64,000 bases of DNA, taken from positions 626,001 to 690,000 of the forward strand of contig NC_063051.1 of assembly GCF_018812025.1 (NCBI RefSeq), given 5' to 3'. The position numbers and the translations under genes are program-made. The notes beneath the pieces were generated by a model that was not told the DNA's origin, searched no databases, and worked only from the letters and a program-made list of their open reading frames with translations. Positions 1 to 18,100 of this stretch are shown in pieces. Each line of letters opens with the position of its first letter. The stretch's first letter is position 1. This stretch comes from Megalobrama amblycephala (lineage: Eukaryota > Chordata > Actinopteri > Cypriniformes > Xenocyprididae).

Positions 1-940
1 CATTCCCAAAGCCCTAAGATTATATACAGTATCAGTACTTGTTGAACATATATATCCAAATTACATGTTGTTTAAAGGGGACCTTTGAATGCCAACTTTC
101 ACAAGATGTAATATAAGTCTCTGGTGTCTCCAGAATGTGTGTGTGAAGTTTCAGCTCAAAATACCCCACAGATCATTTATTATAGCTTGTCAAATTTGCC
201 CCTATTTGTGTGTGTCCCTTTAAATGCAAATGAGCTGCTGCTCCCGGCCCCCTTTCCAGAAGAGGGCGGAGCTTTAACAGCTCAACAACAACAAAGCTGG
301 AGAATCTCACGCAGCCAAAATGAGGATTGTCAGTAACGGTGTTCAGCCTTACATTGTTCAAACCGGAGTCGACACTGATGGAGAGACTCAGGAAGAAGTT
401 ACAACTTTTAGAATGAAACTGGATGTTTCTGAATGGTTAGTGGATAAATTGATGTAGTTGCTGTGGAGTTGATTCAACTCATCGACTAGCATGTGCCGTC
501 ATGTTCATCTTTTGTGTTGAATTGACCCTCGTTTGTGAAGCAGTCCGGCGTAAAATGACGGCATGACAACAACACTCTACTACAACAACTCTTCCTCTTC
601 TCTAAAGCAGCCCAACATGGCCCCGCCCCCTTTGTTGTGTGTTCTCGGGGGCGGGGTTTATGTAAATTTTAGGGTTAGTGATGTCACCAACCCAGGAAGA
701 AGCTCGTTGTAGTCCCTACCAGCCGTTAGTTGTAGTCCTTAAACGGCTAATTCTTTAAAAGAAAATATCTCCCTTTGCATTGAACTTTGAGCGTCGTAAC
801 TTTGCAGATGTTGTTTATGCTCAAACAGCAAAATTACACACTAACTAAAGTTAAAAATTGAAATCATAATCAATGACCCCATTAATGTTCATGTCAACTA
901 TAGTGAAAAAGACCGAAAGCATTTGAGCAAACCCTTATAC
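1..940. repeat. Repeat-derived DNA, no dnttip1 exon seen
   Basis: This stretch holds no recognisable coding exon. It looks like one or more short DNA-transposon remnants. Bases about 766-888 are closely repeated at about 21286-21398 inside pcif1, which shows directly that at least this part is dispersed repeat. The remaining 3' exons of dnttip1 must lie to the left of position 1. The small open frames on both strands here have no splice support and are treated as chance. Confidence 0.55.
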
Positions 941-946
941 ACTTAC

Positions 947-6842
<5,896 letters not shown>

Positions 6843-7260
6843 CACTCACAATCGATATATTCTCAGCGGATCAATGAAGATCGATAGGAAAGCTCCAGGG
6901 GTTTCTCGATGTTGATCGATAAGTGTGCACTTCACTGCCGCTGTGCGCTGAGTGACAGCAGCTCAATGCAGTCAGGTAGCAGGCGAGCTAATTCACACCC
7001 TTTAAGCTTTACTACAATTATGCATTGAGGAGAACTGGTTTAACGGCATGCATTTAAATACAATGAAATACTCAGAAAAGTCAGTGTTTGTCAAAGTTCG
7101 CGAGCTCGATGGATTTTCAGTCGCTTCCTCAAGCTCAATAATGCAGTGACGTAAACAAGATTGCAATCGACTGTCGCAAATTTCAAAATAAAAGTCTGAG
7201 ATCGGCAGTACGCATGCGCGTCCCCAACATGGGCGTGGCGACACTTCAGATTCACTTACA
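6843..7260 (-). promoter_or_regulatory. Probable dnttip1 5' UTR and promoter
   Basis: This GC-richer stretch lies directly upstream of the dnttip1 start codon. It contains an NRF1-like palindrome (CGCATGCGCG at 7211-7220), typical of housekeeping vertebrate promoters. No TATA box is obvious. The transcription start was not determined. Confidence 0.5.
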
Positions 7261-7576
7261 CGGATCGAGCGGCCATGATTGTTGTGGCACGGAAGCTGCT
7301 TGTTTGTGGAGAAATATCGGTTGCACTTTATTTTACAGTACTGGATAATATAGTTAAGGTTAGTTTTAGGGTTAGTACCTAGATATTTTAATTAATATAA
7401 TAAGTGCGTAGTATGTAATGTACATTAGGAACAGGACTGTAAAATAAAGTGCTACTGAAATTTCTGTTCAGATAAATATTTTCCCTGCAAATGTTACTTT
7501 TCAAATATAGAAAATGTAAAATTTTGTTTTAAATCAAACGCCATATGTTCATGGTTTGCTATCAGTGTGTATTTTA

Positions 7577-8907
7577 TACCATCCCAGGTGAAAAAATACT
7601 ATAGTAATTTATAGTAATACTAATTACACACACTAATATTATTTATAATACTATAATATTATAGTATATAATTTATAGTAATACTATAGTAATTTATAGT
7701 ATAGTGTTTTTGAACCATACTATAGTAAAGTACTTGAATTAATTTATGGTAATTCTAGTTGCTGTGGTAATATAATTATAGTAATATAAATAAATGACGT
7801 TACCCAATAGTTTTCTTTAATCTATAATATACAATATACTACAATACACTACAGCATCTGAAATCCATACTTGAGTAAAAGTACTGATACCTTACAGTGA
7901 AAATGACTCCACTACAAGTTACAAGTAACCAATTCAATATGACTTGATTAAAAGTCTTAAACTATCTGATTTTAACAGTACTTGGGTATTTTACTCATGC
8001 TGAATGTAGGGTCAGAGTCCTGAAAGACATGCCAGTGAAAATAAGAAACAATTGATTTGCAAGATGAGAAATCAAGTTTATTTTCTAAAATCAAAATAAA
8101 ACTGAACACATCAATATTGCAATAAAGCAAGGTCGACACAACAACCTTTTAAACGTCTACAAACTCTCAAGTCTCAGTTGAGCTAAAGTGCACAGAAAAG
8201 TCATAAGTGAATCAATATCCTTTAAAAAGGTCTTGTTAATATAGCGGATAAATAAAACAAGTGTTAAGTGTTAAGTAAAATTAAATAGTCAAAGTCTACT
8301 GTATGCAGTAGGCTGCAGTCATGACCTCATCTGATAAATCAAACACAGAAACTACCTGCTAATGCGCTCACATTCACGTAAAGTATCCTTGTTGACAATT
8401 TTGGGTGAGTAAAGGCAAAACGCACAAGATATAGTACCTTCAATGTCCTTAGATGGCAATATCGCTTCTTTATATCAGAAAAAAAAACTGCTGCAGAAAA
8501 AGTTAGGTGCCTTGAAAAATGTAATTTGTAATTGCATTACTCATCACAAATGTAGTGGAGTAAAAAGTACATTTACTTGTTCTAAAATGTAGTCAAGTAG
8601 AGAGTAAAAGTTGGTAATATCTTTGATACTCAATACAACTACAAAGTAGCCAAAAAGATACTTAAGTACATTTACTCAAGTACTTTACACCTCTGCACTA
8701 CAGTTTACTGTAGTAAAAACTAAAGTATACTACAGTATTACAGTTGATCAGTTCACTATAATTAATATTACAGTATGCTGTAGCGTTCATTAAAGTGTTG
8801 TAAATACTATAATATATACAGTATACTACAATTTACTGTAGTATGGTTCAAAAACACTATAGTATTTAATATAAATTAATATAGTATTTTTTTCACCTGG
8901 GATGGTA
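7577..8907. mobile_element. Long terminal-inverted-repeat element with a nested insertion
   Basis: The left end TACCATCCCAGGTGAAAAAA (7577-7596) matches the complement of the right end at about 8888-8907. The subterminal regions are rich in 'actatagtaattta' units. The middle (about 7870-8690) is bounded by a second inverted pair, 'cttgagtaaaagtac' and 'catttactcaagtact', and so looks like another element inserted inside. It lies in intergenic DNA upstream of dnttip1. No transposase frame is seen. Confidence 0.7.
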
Positions 8908-8928
8908 CTTGCTTAAAAGGAATACATA

Positions 8929-9656
8929 CACTGCCCTCAAAAAGCTTGGAAATGCCCTAGAAAAGTGGGGTTTTGGACAATATTGGCATGAATCCTTTTT
9001 AATTTGTGATAATTTTGCACTGATAAGGGACAACACAAACTATGAAAACATATTTTATTACATAAACAGTTTATACATAGAAAAAACTTAAATTTTCGAT
9101 TCATCAAAATATCCAGCATTAGCAGCTATCTGACCTAAACTGGGTTCTGATTGGTTCATTGTAGTCTAAACTTAATTGGCAATCAGTTGTTGAAGCTATT
9201 AAGGTGTGCTGACCCAAAAATCTTTTACAAACCTGGGCCAAGTTTAAACCAGTAACCAGCATCACAGCTGGCAAAGGGGCGTGTCCGACTTTGACATGAA
9301 TATATTGCCATTATTATGTAATCAAAATGAAAATTATTATTGCTGGTCTTCAATGATAATGTCAAGTTACTGTAATGTATTTGCACCAAAAAAATGATAA
9401 GGATTTATGCTGATATCGTCCAAAACCACACTTTGCCAGGGGTGTTTACAAACTTTTGGAGGGCAGTTTATATTGTTATTGTGTAATAAAATTTCTCATA
9501 TTGTAAAATAAGGTTTTGATCCTTTTGCCAATCCCTATTTTTTGGTCTGTTTCCTTGTTCTAGCAGTTGCTTGTTTACTGCATGAAGAAGATTTATGCTG
9601 ATATCGTCCAAAACCACACTTTGCCAGGGGTGTTTCCAAACTTTTGGAGGGCAGTG
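8929..9656. mobile_element. Tc1/mariner-type MITE, copy 1
   Basis: TA flanks the ends. The left terminus is CACTGCCCTCAAAAAGCTTGG and the right terminus carries CCAAACTTTTGGAGGGCAGTG. A second terminus-like stretch occurs inside at about 9440-9468, followed by a segment shared with 12858-12970. So this is either a composite of two elements or one with a duplicated end. A copy in opposite orientation lies at 12858-13488. It is non-coding. Confidence 0.8.
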
Positions 9657-9889
9657 TATATGATACTGGTCAACTTTCCACATAATAAATGACTACCATA
9701 TTTATGTACTATAGTACTACAAGGTACTTCAAAGTATACTATGCCAGGTTCACATAAAACATGGTATTACCATGGTACCATTGCCCTTAATAATACCACG
9801 GTATTTTTTGTTACTGTACAAATTTCAGCCAGTACCTTAAAGAGCAAGTATGTACAATAAATAACAAAATGCCAGAGATGAGTTCATGA

Positions 9890-11709
9890 TTTCAATATTT
9901 TACTGAGCTTTTCTGATTCAGAGGAAAATCTTTATACCACTTTAGGTGATGGGGAAATGCCACAACACTGATAATATACAGGTAGAAGAAACAAATTATA
10001 TAAGCACAGACATATTTACATTCACTGAATCTTTTCTTTATCAGAATAAGATTACAGGGGAGACATTCATGGCATTTTAGAGGACATTGAATCAACAAAC
10101 GCAATGGCGACCAAATATAAATCAATCAACATGACTGATAAATGCGAATCGGTTAAAAGCCTAGTGTGGCAAAGCGTACAACTAACTAAACAATATAGAT
10201 TTGTACAATTTATATATTGTTTTGTTTTTTTTTGTAATGAAAAATATCAGGTCATGCAAGATAAAAACCTAAACACACTCTTGTAAGAAAACAAAGAACA
10301 ACAACAAAAAAAAAGAATTATAAAAATAAAGTTATGGATAAATGGATGTTTTTGCTGGTTACACTTTATGCATTACTGATGCAATCGTACACGGTTCTAC
10401 TTTAAGATACAAGATAAATTCCTCCTTTTTTAATAACACTTTGGTTTAGTTTAAAACAACTATTTCATAAATTCTATAATTCATAAACAGTTTAGAACCA
10501 AAAAGTTAAATAAAAAAAAAATCATGGTGAAAAAGACATCTTTTGTGTTCTTTTCCAATAAACTCATAACAGCCGTGTGGGAAGAAAACAAATTCTGTAC
10601 AACATCTACAGTTTTGCTGGTGATCCACTCTGAAATCCAACAAGTGCCCGATGCTCAATGTTATGCTGTGTTGGATTTTAAAAATGGCAAGCTGGGATAC
10701 ATTACGCATCGAACCACTGGAATGCTTTTAAACCTTACATAAAAGCCATTTCCCATGTCAATGTAGTCCAGTGAAAACAAACAAACAAACCTATACTTAC
10801 TTACAGATGGAAGTGATTGGGTTTAATAAAGTGATAATATACAATACGAATTTCTACATGCGTTATAACATGGCAAAAAAAACAAAAACAAAAAAAATCC
10901 ACCATTGTAGTGTTAACAATAGCAACATTTAAAGTCCAATTGTAGCAACAAATGCGATCAATAACTTTCTCTTTTCCTTTTTTTTTTAAAATGTACATTC
11001 AAAACGCTGCCCAGTGATACAATTTAAACTCAATATCATGTAAACAAATTTCTATGATTAGAAAAAAAAGTAATCTTTTAAAGCACTTTTCACAAACACG
11101 AAACAGTGAAATCAAGGCAATAGCAACGAATTCTAATAACTGGACTCTAATGCAGTTATTAAAGGAAGAATGTTTGCTTTTCTTCGTTTGAGTTTCCAGG
11201 TGTCGTTGCTCTCAATTATAAAACACCCGAAATGAGAGGTAGACTCACTGGAGAAAAATGAGGGGCGTACGCCATATTTAGGAGCCAATTCATTTTTCAC
11301 TAAAACCACAAACAGGTGGAATAATGCTTTCGTAACTAATAAGAAATTTCACTTTTCTAAATGCTACAATTGATGTGACCCAGAATGCCACACTAGGTTC
11401 ACACAGGCTTGTACTGTACAGAAAATGCAAATAAAAAGTACAAAATCTTTAAATAACTATCGTGTTCTGTACAATATTTTAGGAACGAAAGAAAACGGAC
11501 TGGATTTGACTGCAAATGGATGACTATTTCTCTGCTTGTTTACTGACCTTTTGTTATTACATACAGTATATATTCTGTCATGAAGAATTCAAACATGTCT
11601 GCTCAACTTATAAAGGAACGCCTATGAATGCTAAAAACAAACGGGTTTAACAGGAAGCAACTAATGATTTGAGAAGCCCTAACGCTGATGCATGTCAAGA
11701 TGAAGGCTT
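9890..11709 (-). other. Repeat-poor AT-rich stretch, candidate long 3' UTR
   Basis: About 1.8 kb without recognisable transposon termini. On the minus strand it reads like a long vertebrate 3' UTR: AU-rich, with several TGTACA-type motifs and no long open frame. It lies directly downstream of the exon-like sequence at 11710-11811. It could also be a distal part of the pcif1 transcript. Possible minus-strand ATTAAA signals occur near 10435 and 10822. Interpretation is by context only. Confidence 0.35.
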
Positions 11710-11811
11710 TTAAACATAGCTGCCTGATCGCCGATCGTCTTCTGACACAGAATTATATAAAAGAACGATAGACAAGCATCGGTGCATCGACTCTTTGACA
11801 GCTTCATATTC
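11710..11811 (-). other. Candidate orphan terminal coding exon
   Basis: On the minus strand a pyrimidine-rich acceptor (TTTTCTCACTGGCAG) is followed by 33 sense codons and TAA. The peptide starts EYEAVKESMHRCLSIVL and ends in an acidic/basic stretch and SGSYV. It lies beyond the pcif1 stop codon, and pcif1's last intron phase would not enter this frame. I do not recognise the protein and found no partner exon between here and 12548. It may be the last exon of another minus-strand gene, an alternative tail, or chance. Confidence 0.35.
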
Positions 11812-12547
11812 CTGCCAGTGAGAAAAGCACAAAGTTAAAGAGTGAATAATCAGAAAAAAGCCTGTCATATTTCACTCCAAAATCAATAGAAAGAAATTTT
11901 ATTTTGTTTGGAAAATTGAGCCTATATGAGGCCCACGTTATTTCTATATATTATAATGCAAAACAAATGTATAATAATTCACTAGCGTAATGCAGGATGT
12001 ATTTGAGTAAAGATATCCCAATGCTAATACATTCCATTGTGTTGAATTCAATTTTTGCTCATTTTATTTTTTTAATAGCATTGTAATAGTAACATTTTAA
12101 CTGTAATAATACAGTAAATAATTACTGTAATACAAATGAAAATAATGTCATTCAAGTTTAACCACCATTGAGAAAATTGATGAAAAACTTTATGAAATAT
12201 TTATGAAAAATATTGTTCTTTTGAACTTGGTGTGGAATATGACACGTTTTAATGAGATTCACCCATAAAGGCCAACAAAAAAAGAATATGATATGCTTGA
12301 CTACATTTACCATCTCTTAAAAAAAAAGAAAAGAAGGTGACCAAACTATCTACAGACTGATAAAAAAAACCAACAATTATGAGACTCAAACCCCTAAAAC
12401 AAATAATATTAAATAATAGAGGCGGAAGAAAGTAAACAAATCTTGCGTGAACATCTAAACCCAACAGCGCAATATTATATCTCTCATACAATCACAGACT
12501 CTTTCCCATAAACATACATACATGTGTCCACACGCCCAGCGCTGCAT

Positions 12548-15045
12548 CTAAATGTTTGTTGTGTCCGGTGCAGTCTTGTCAACAGGACTGCTGTTGTCTT
12601 GACTTTTAGCAGAGCGCTCCTGGACCGGTTTGGAGTCTTTGTCTGCGGTACTGGTGGAAGAGGGACCAGGCGAGGGCAATGAACGCCCAGAGACCTTATA
12701 CGCCCCCAGGAGCTCCTGGATTCTCTCCGTGGTGGGCTCCCATTTGGCAAAGCCAGCATTGTTTTGGAGGAAAATGACTGCCGTTCCATGGATGGCCTTG
12801 TAGTACATCTCTTCTCTGAAAGTCGAGAGACCAAACCACAAGTTAAACAATCTGTTTTGTGCAGTAAACAACTGCTAGAACAAGGAAACAGACCAAAAAA
12901 TAGGGGTTGGCAAAAGGATCAAAACCTTATTTTACAAAATGAGAAATTTTATTACACAATAACAATATAAACTGCCCTCCAAAAGTTTGGAAACACCCCT
13001 GGCAAAGTGTGGTTTTGGACGATATAAATTATCATTTTTTGGTGCAAATACATTACAGTAACTTGACATTATCATTGAAGACCAGCAATAATAATTTTCA
13101 TTTTGATTACATAATAATGGCAATATATTCATGTCAAAGTCGGACACGCCCCTTTGCCAGCTGTGATGCTGGTTACTGGTTTAAACTTGGCCCAGGTTTG
13201 TAAAAGATTTTTGGGTCAGCACACCTTAATAGCTTCAACAACTGATTGCCAATTAAGTTTAGAATACAATGAACCAATCAGAACCCAGTTTAGGTCAGAT
13301 AGCTGCTAATGCGGGATATTTTGATGAATCGAAAATTTAAGTTTTTCCATGTATAAACTGTTTATGTAATAAAATGTTTTTGTAGTTTGTGTTATCATTG
13401 AATTATCACAAATTAAAAAGGATTCATGCCAATATTGTCGTAAACCCCACTTTTCTAGGGCGTTTCCAAACTTTTGGAGGGCAGTGTGCATCACAATATT
13501 ATGGAAGCTTGTTTTCGCCACAGAATAAAAAATAAAGGTAATTGTGAATTTTTAATCTCACAACTCTTTTCTTCTTGCAACTGCTAGTTTTTAATCTAAC
13601 AATTTTGAGGGAAAAAAAGTCAGAATTTCAAGATGGAAACTATATAAACCCAACAATAGCAAGAAAAAAAGTCAGAATTTACATTAAAAGTAGCAATTAT
13701 CTTTTTTATATTTCGTGGCGGAAACAAGTTTCCATATGATATAGTTATTTTTGTTATTTTAATTTTATTATTAAAAATAAGAACAAAGAAGCAAATTACA
13801 AACAATAGGACAAATGCAATAGAACAAATACAAATTAAATAAATTAAAACATTTCTCATGTACAATAGGTTTATTTAGTAGGGGTGTAACGGTACACGTA
13901 TTCGTACCGAAGCATTGCATTGCAACATTGTAGCCTAACCAACATTAACCACCAATAATTGCAATAAGCTCTGCGTTTTGTTACTTTTGATAGGAAACAA
14001 AGTGTCATCCTTCAAATTCTGTCCACTAAATCACAAAATTTAAACAGAAAATGCCGTTTCGACATGCTTTGATGCGCCGTGACAGATCACTGTACAGGCG
14101 CCTCAGTTCAACCGTTTATCCTTAAGAAACTTTTAGTTATAATTTAATTTAATATATTTAAAGACAAAAAACACAATTTGTTCAGTAAACCACTGTTTAA
14201 TAATAAAAGCAGTTTTATGTTTTGTTGTACCGAAAACCGTACCGAACCGTGGCTTCAAAACTGAGGTACGTACCGAACCGTGAGTTTTGTGTACCGTTAC
14301 ACCCCTATTATTTAGTGATGTAAAATGAATGATTAAATGTGAAAATAAAACACTAAATTAAATTTAAAATGATTCTTAAAGACACACAAGCTATTCAGTA
14401 AAGAGAAGTGAGTGATTTCCTCTTTGTCTTTTGTTGATTGATTAACATTAATGACACAGACGGCAGCAGGTTTATTAGGCCGCCGTCACTTTAAGAGCGA
14501 ATGCAAAGATCTAATATACTGACACAGATTTATATTGTCGGCATTATATATACCATCACACGGCCCAGCCCTACCAACAAATGTCTGACCTTTTGCAGAT
14601 GTGCTGTGAGCCACTGCGGTACTCATGCTCGAAGGCAGGCACGGTCATCTGGTGCCTTCGGAAGCGGCTGGACTCCATCCGTGTGAGGGCAGGGGTCGGC
14701 GGGTCACGCCACTCCGGCACAAAGATGATGAAGGACAGAGGCTCGCTAGAGCGTTCCAGAAGATCCTGAGAAAGATGGTGAGACAATGAGAATCGATATT
14801 CCAATCTAACGAATTTGGGGTGAGATTAAGAGTCACACACCTCAAAGCGTGTCACCATGGCGTCCATGAGTTCCTCACAGAATGGAGGGTTTGCCTCAAA
14901 TGAGCCACTGGCCGGAGAGAAGCTGAGAAAAGGCCTGAGGACAGACATGAGGAAGCGATACAGTAAAGCAAATTAACTTCTCTGACAGAAACCATGCTCG
15001 CTTTTATATAACAGCAGTGACAGAATAATTATTAAAGTCACAAAA

Positions 15046-15114
<69 letters not shown>

Positions 15115-18100
15115 GGCTGTCAAGAGATTAAAATTCCAATTAATTAAATGATGTGGAAATGAATTAATCACAAATTAATTGCACATCAAATTTGGCTGAG
15201 AAATTAGCCAAAATGATAATTTAAAGTCATTACTGTGTAAAGCATCAAATAGACATTGCAAAAAGTAGATTCAGCAAGAAATATTTTATTTGATTTAAAT
15301 TTTGGACCATAAGGTTGAGTAAATGATGAGTGAATTTTAATTATTGGGTGAAATATACATTTAATGTTTAATTTATTTATTTAAAATTAATATAGAAATT
15401 AGGGCTGCACGATTAATTGCACGAGATTGTCACGCGGACAAGCTACGCAATATCGTGTTCATAATCGCAGATGAATCGCTTTCGATTACGAACGTGATAT
15501 TGCGTAGCTTGTCCGCGAACTACAGCTCTGTATATTAAGTGCCACTCCATTTGAAAGCAGGTGATGGACATTTACCGCTAATCACAGAACCGGCTTTACT
15601 GACGAGACACGCATGACAAAAGCATGCGATTAATCGTGCAGCCCTAATAGAAATATGAAAACATTATACTCTAAATAAGAAACTAACACGTGTGTGTGTA
15701 CACTTAACATGACAGTACAGCAATGTATTACTTTGATAAACATATAAAACCAAAATAATACAGTATCATGTAAAAAATGTTTTTTGCATTTTTGTGGCTC
15801 ATCTAATAAGTTTTTAGAACTCTGCATTTTTATCAAGAGCACATTTACATACCCTCGAGATCCAAAGAAGCCGTCAATGTCTGGAAATGCGGAGCAGAAC
15901 TGCTTGAAATAGCAGTTCAGAGGAGAAGCGAAGCACTCAAAAGTTACTCCAAACTTTTTGTTGAGAGCCTCAAAGACGGGAACAGGCAGCGCCCCCTGCA
16001 GGCCAGACCCCTCGTTCACACCAGAGCCAAACATCACCTGTAATTCACAAGAGGGTGGAAACATATGTTGATGCTGCATTTGCTTTCCTGATTGATTAAC
16101 AATACTTGTAAACTTGTCTTACCTGGTATCTTTTGATAAGGCACCACACACGAGACAGGAACTTTTCAAACCTTGGGTCATCTATACAGCTATATCGATA
16201 CAGGAGTTCCTGTTTATATCAGAGAAAGAAATGCAACAAAATAAAAATCCAATGTAGTGTAAGTTTCTGGCTTTAATTTGTTTTGAGCTAGTGTTTAGCA
16301 TGTACACACCAATTTGTTGAAATGACCGCGGTTGACCTTCACCATTTCCCCTTTATACCGTAGACAAGCGATGTCATTCTCGAAGTGCAGCTCAACGCGC
16401 GGCTGAGGAGGAGACTGGATGGACAGTCTGACTGGATAGCAATACACCAACCGGTTCTGGACCTCTGTCGACTCTGTGCTGTCCACTTTAAAACAAGAAG
16501 AGTAGTTCAGAGGAGCTCTAAACAAAGTCAAACCAAGAGCAAATATTGGCACCAGGGCCAAAATTTCATCCTTTTTTGGAGTTGGTCGATTTTTTTCTAA
16601 CAATAAAACCCTCACTGACCATTTTCCAGATTCATGGATGACATAAACCTGCATTTGACTGATTTTATTTAAATGTATTGCCATATCAGCTTCACAGGTT
16701 ATTACACGACAACATTCAAATTCAACATTCAACTATAATAACTACAATATAAGTGCATTTTATAAAATTCTACTTAGAAGAAAAAAAAAACAGACTAAAA
16801 GACTAAAGAGTTTTGTATATACTGCTATATAGAAGATTCTTTGAAAGGACCAATTAACAATTTATTGCCAGTACGTCTTACAAAATAAGTCCTTCAAAGT
16901 CTGCCCTGATTGTCTCGTGACATTAAAAGTACACTATGTAACTTAGTTCAAAATGATTAATTTAAATAATGAGTTAATACATCTTCCAAAACGTGCTTTT
17001 TGTCTTAGCCTGATTCACTATGGTAATCCTATGGTATTATAAGTGTTCGAATTTTAGACCTAGTGGGATGGTTCTCACAGGAAATAGCGTATATATGTCT
17101 TGTGTGTCTTGTCATATCTGTAAATAGAGTTTGCAAAGTTGCCCCGGCTACTTTGATGCTTGTCTGGTGTGGGAGTGGCAGAGGTTAGTCGTCACAACAA
17201 GTGGGAAAGGTTGACATGGAGTAGCTAATTCTGCAACCTCCGAAGAATCACCCGTTTTAAACAAATGCTGAACAGAGGAGAGTCTAATGCAAAAATAGAA
17301 CACAACAGAGCTTGTAATAAAACAAGAATCAACATTGGCTTGGCTTTTCGGAGATGGCGAGAACTGAGGAATCTGAAATGTTGTAAAAGCGACACAGAGA
17401 TAGAGCTGCACGATTCTGGATGAATTGAGATTCACAATTTTTTTGTTTCAAATAGAGATCACGATTAATACATTTGTATGATTTAAAAAAAAAAATCGGT
17501 TTGAATGAATGATTCAATGACTCATTCATAAATACTACACTTTTTTCATTACTGGATGAATCAGCGTTTTTGAATGAATCGCTTGAATGAATGATTCAAT
17601 GACAAATACATTTGTTTTAAGTCACTTGTCCCCACCTACTTGCGTAACGGTGTAATTGACAGAATCTTTATTTGAAGCACCAAGGTGATTTACTCTATTT
17701 TGATCGCTAGGCATCAGTGTTTATACCCGAACTGTAAACATTTATCCCAGTAATTCAGTGATAATTTGAATATTTGTAACAGAAATAATTATAATGTGTG
17801 GTTGAAAAGCTGTTTCTTACCTATACATGACAACTCCTCTATCTGGGTCAGCAGCAGCGCAAAGGCAGATCTGAATGCTCCGATGTGATTTTGTCAAAGG
17901 TTTAATAGACATAGAACCGTCGTCATTGAGGAATAAGGTGTTTGAATCGAGATCATGATCTTTTAACGTTTAATTGTGGTGCTCTATGCAGAGATGATGT
18001 TTTTATTACTCTACAGGCGAGTAAGGTATTTCATTGAACACATAAATTGCTATATGTAGCTCTCTAACAGAGTTATGTAAAGAATGTAAAGAATTATCTA

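Noticed and set aside
10524..10742. 72-codon plus-strand frame
   Set aside because: No acceptor or donor, low-complexity start, and a competing frame on the other strand; treated as chance in AT-rich DNA.
12484..12834. 116-codon minus-strand frame overlapping the pcif1 last exon
   Set aside because: It is a shifted frame across the true exon; the in-phase frame ends at 12550-12548 and matches the PCIF1 C-terminus.
15630..16079. 149-codon minus-strand frame as one gene
   Set aside because: Only 15853-16037 is a real pcif1 exon; the rest is intron on both sides, including the end of a hAT element.
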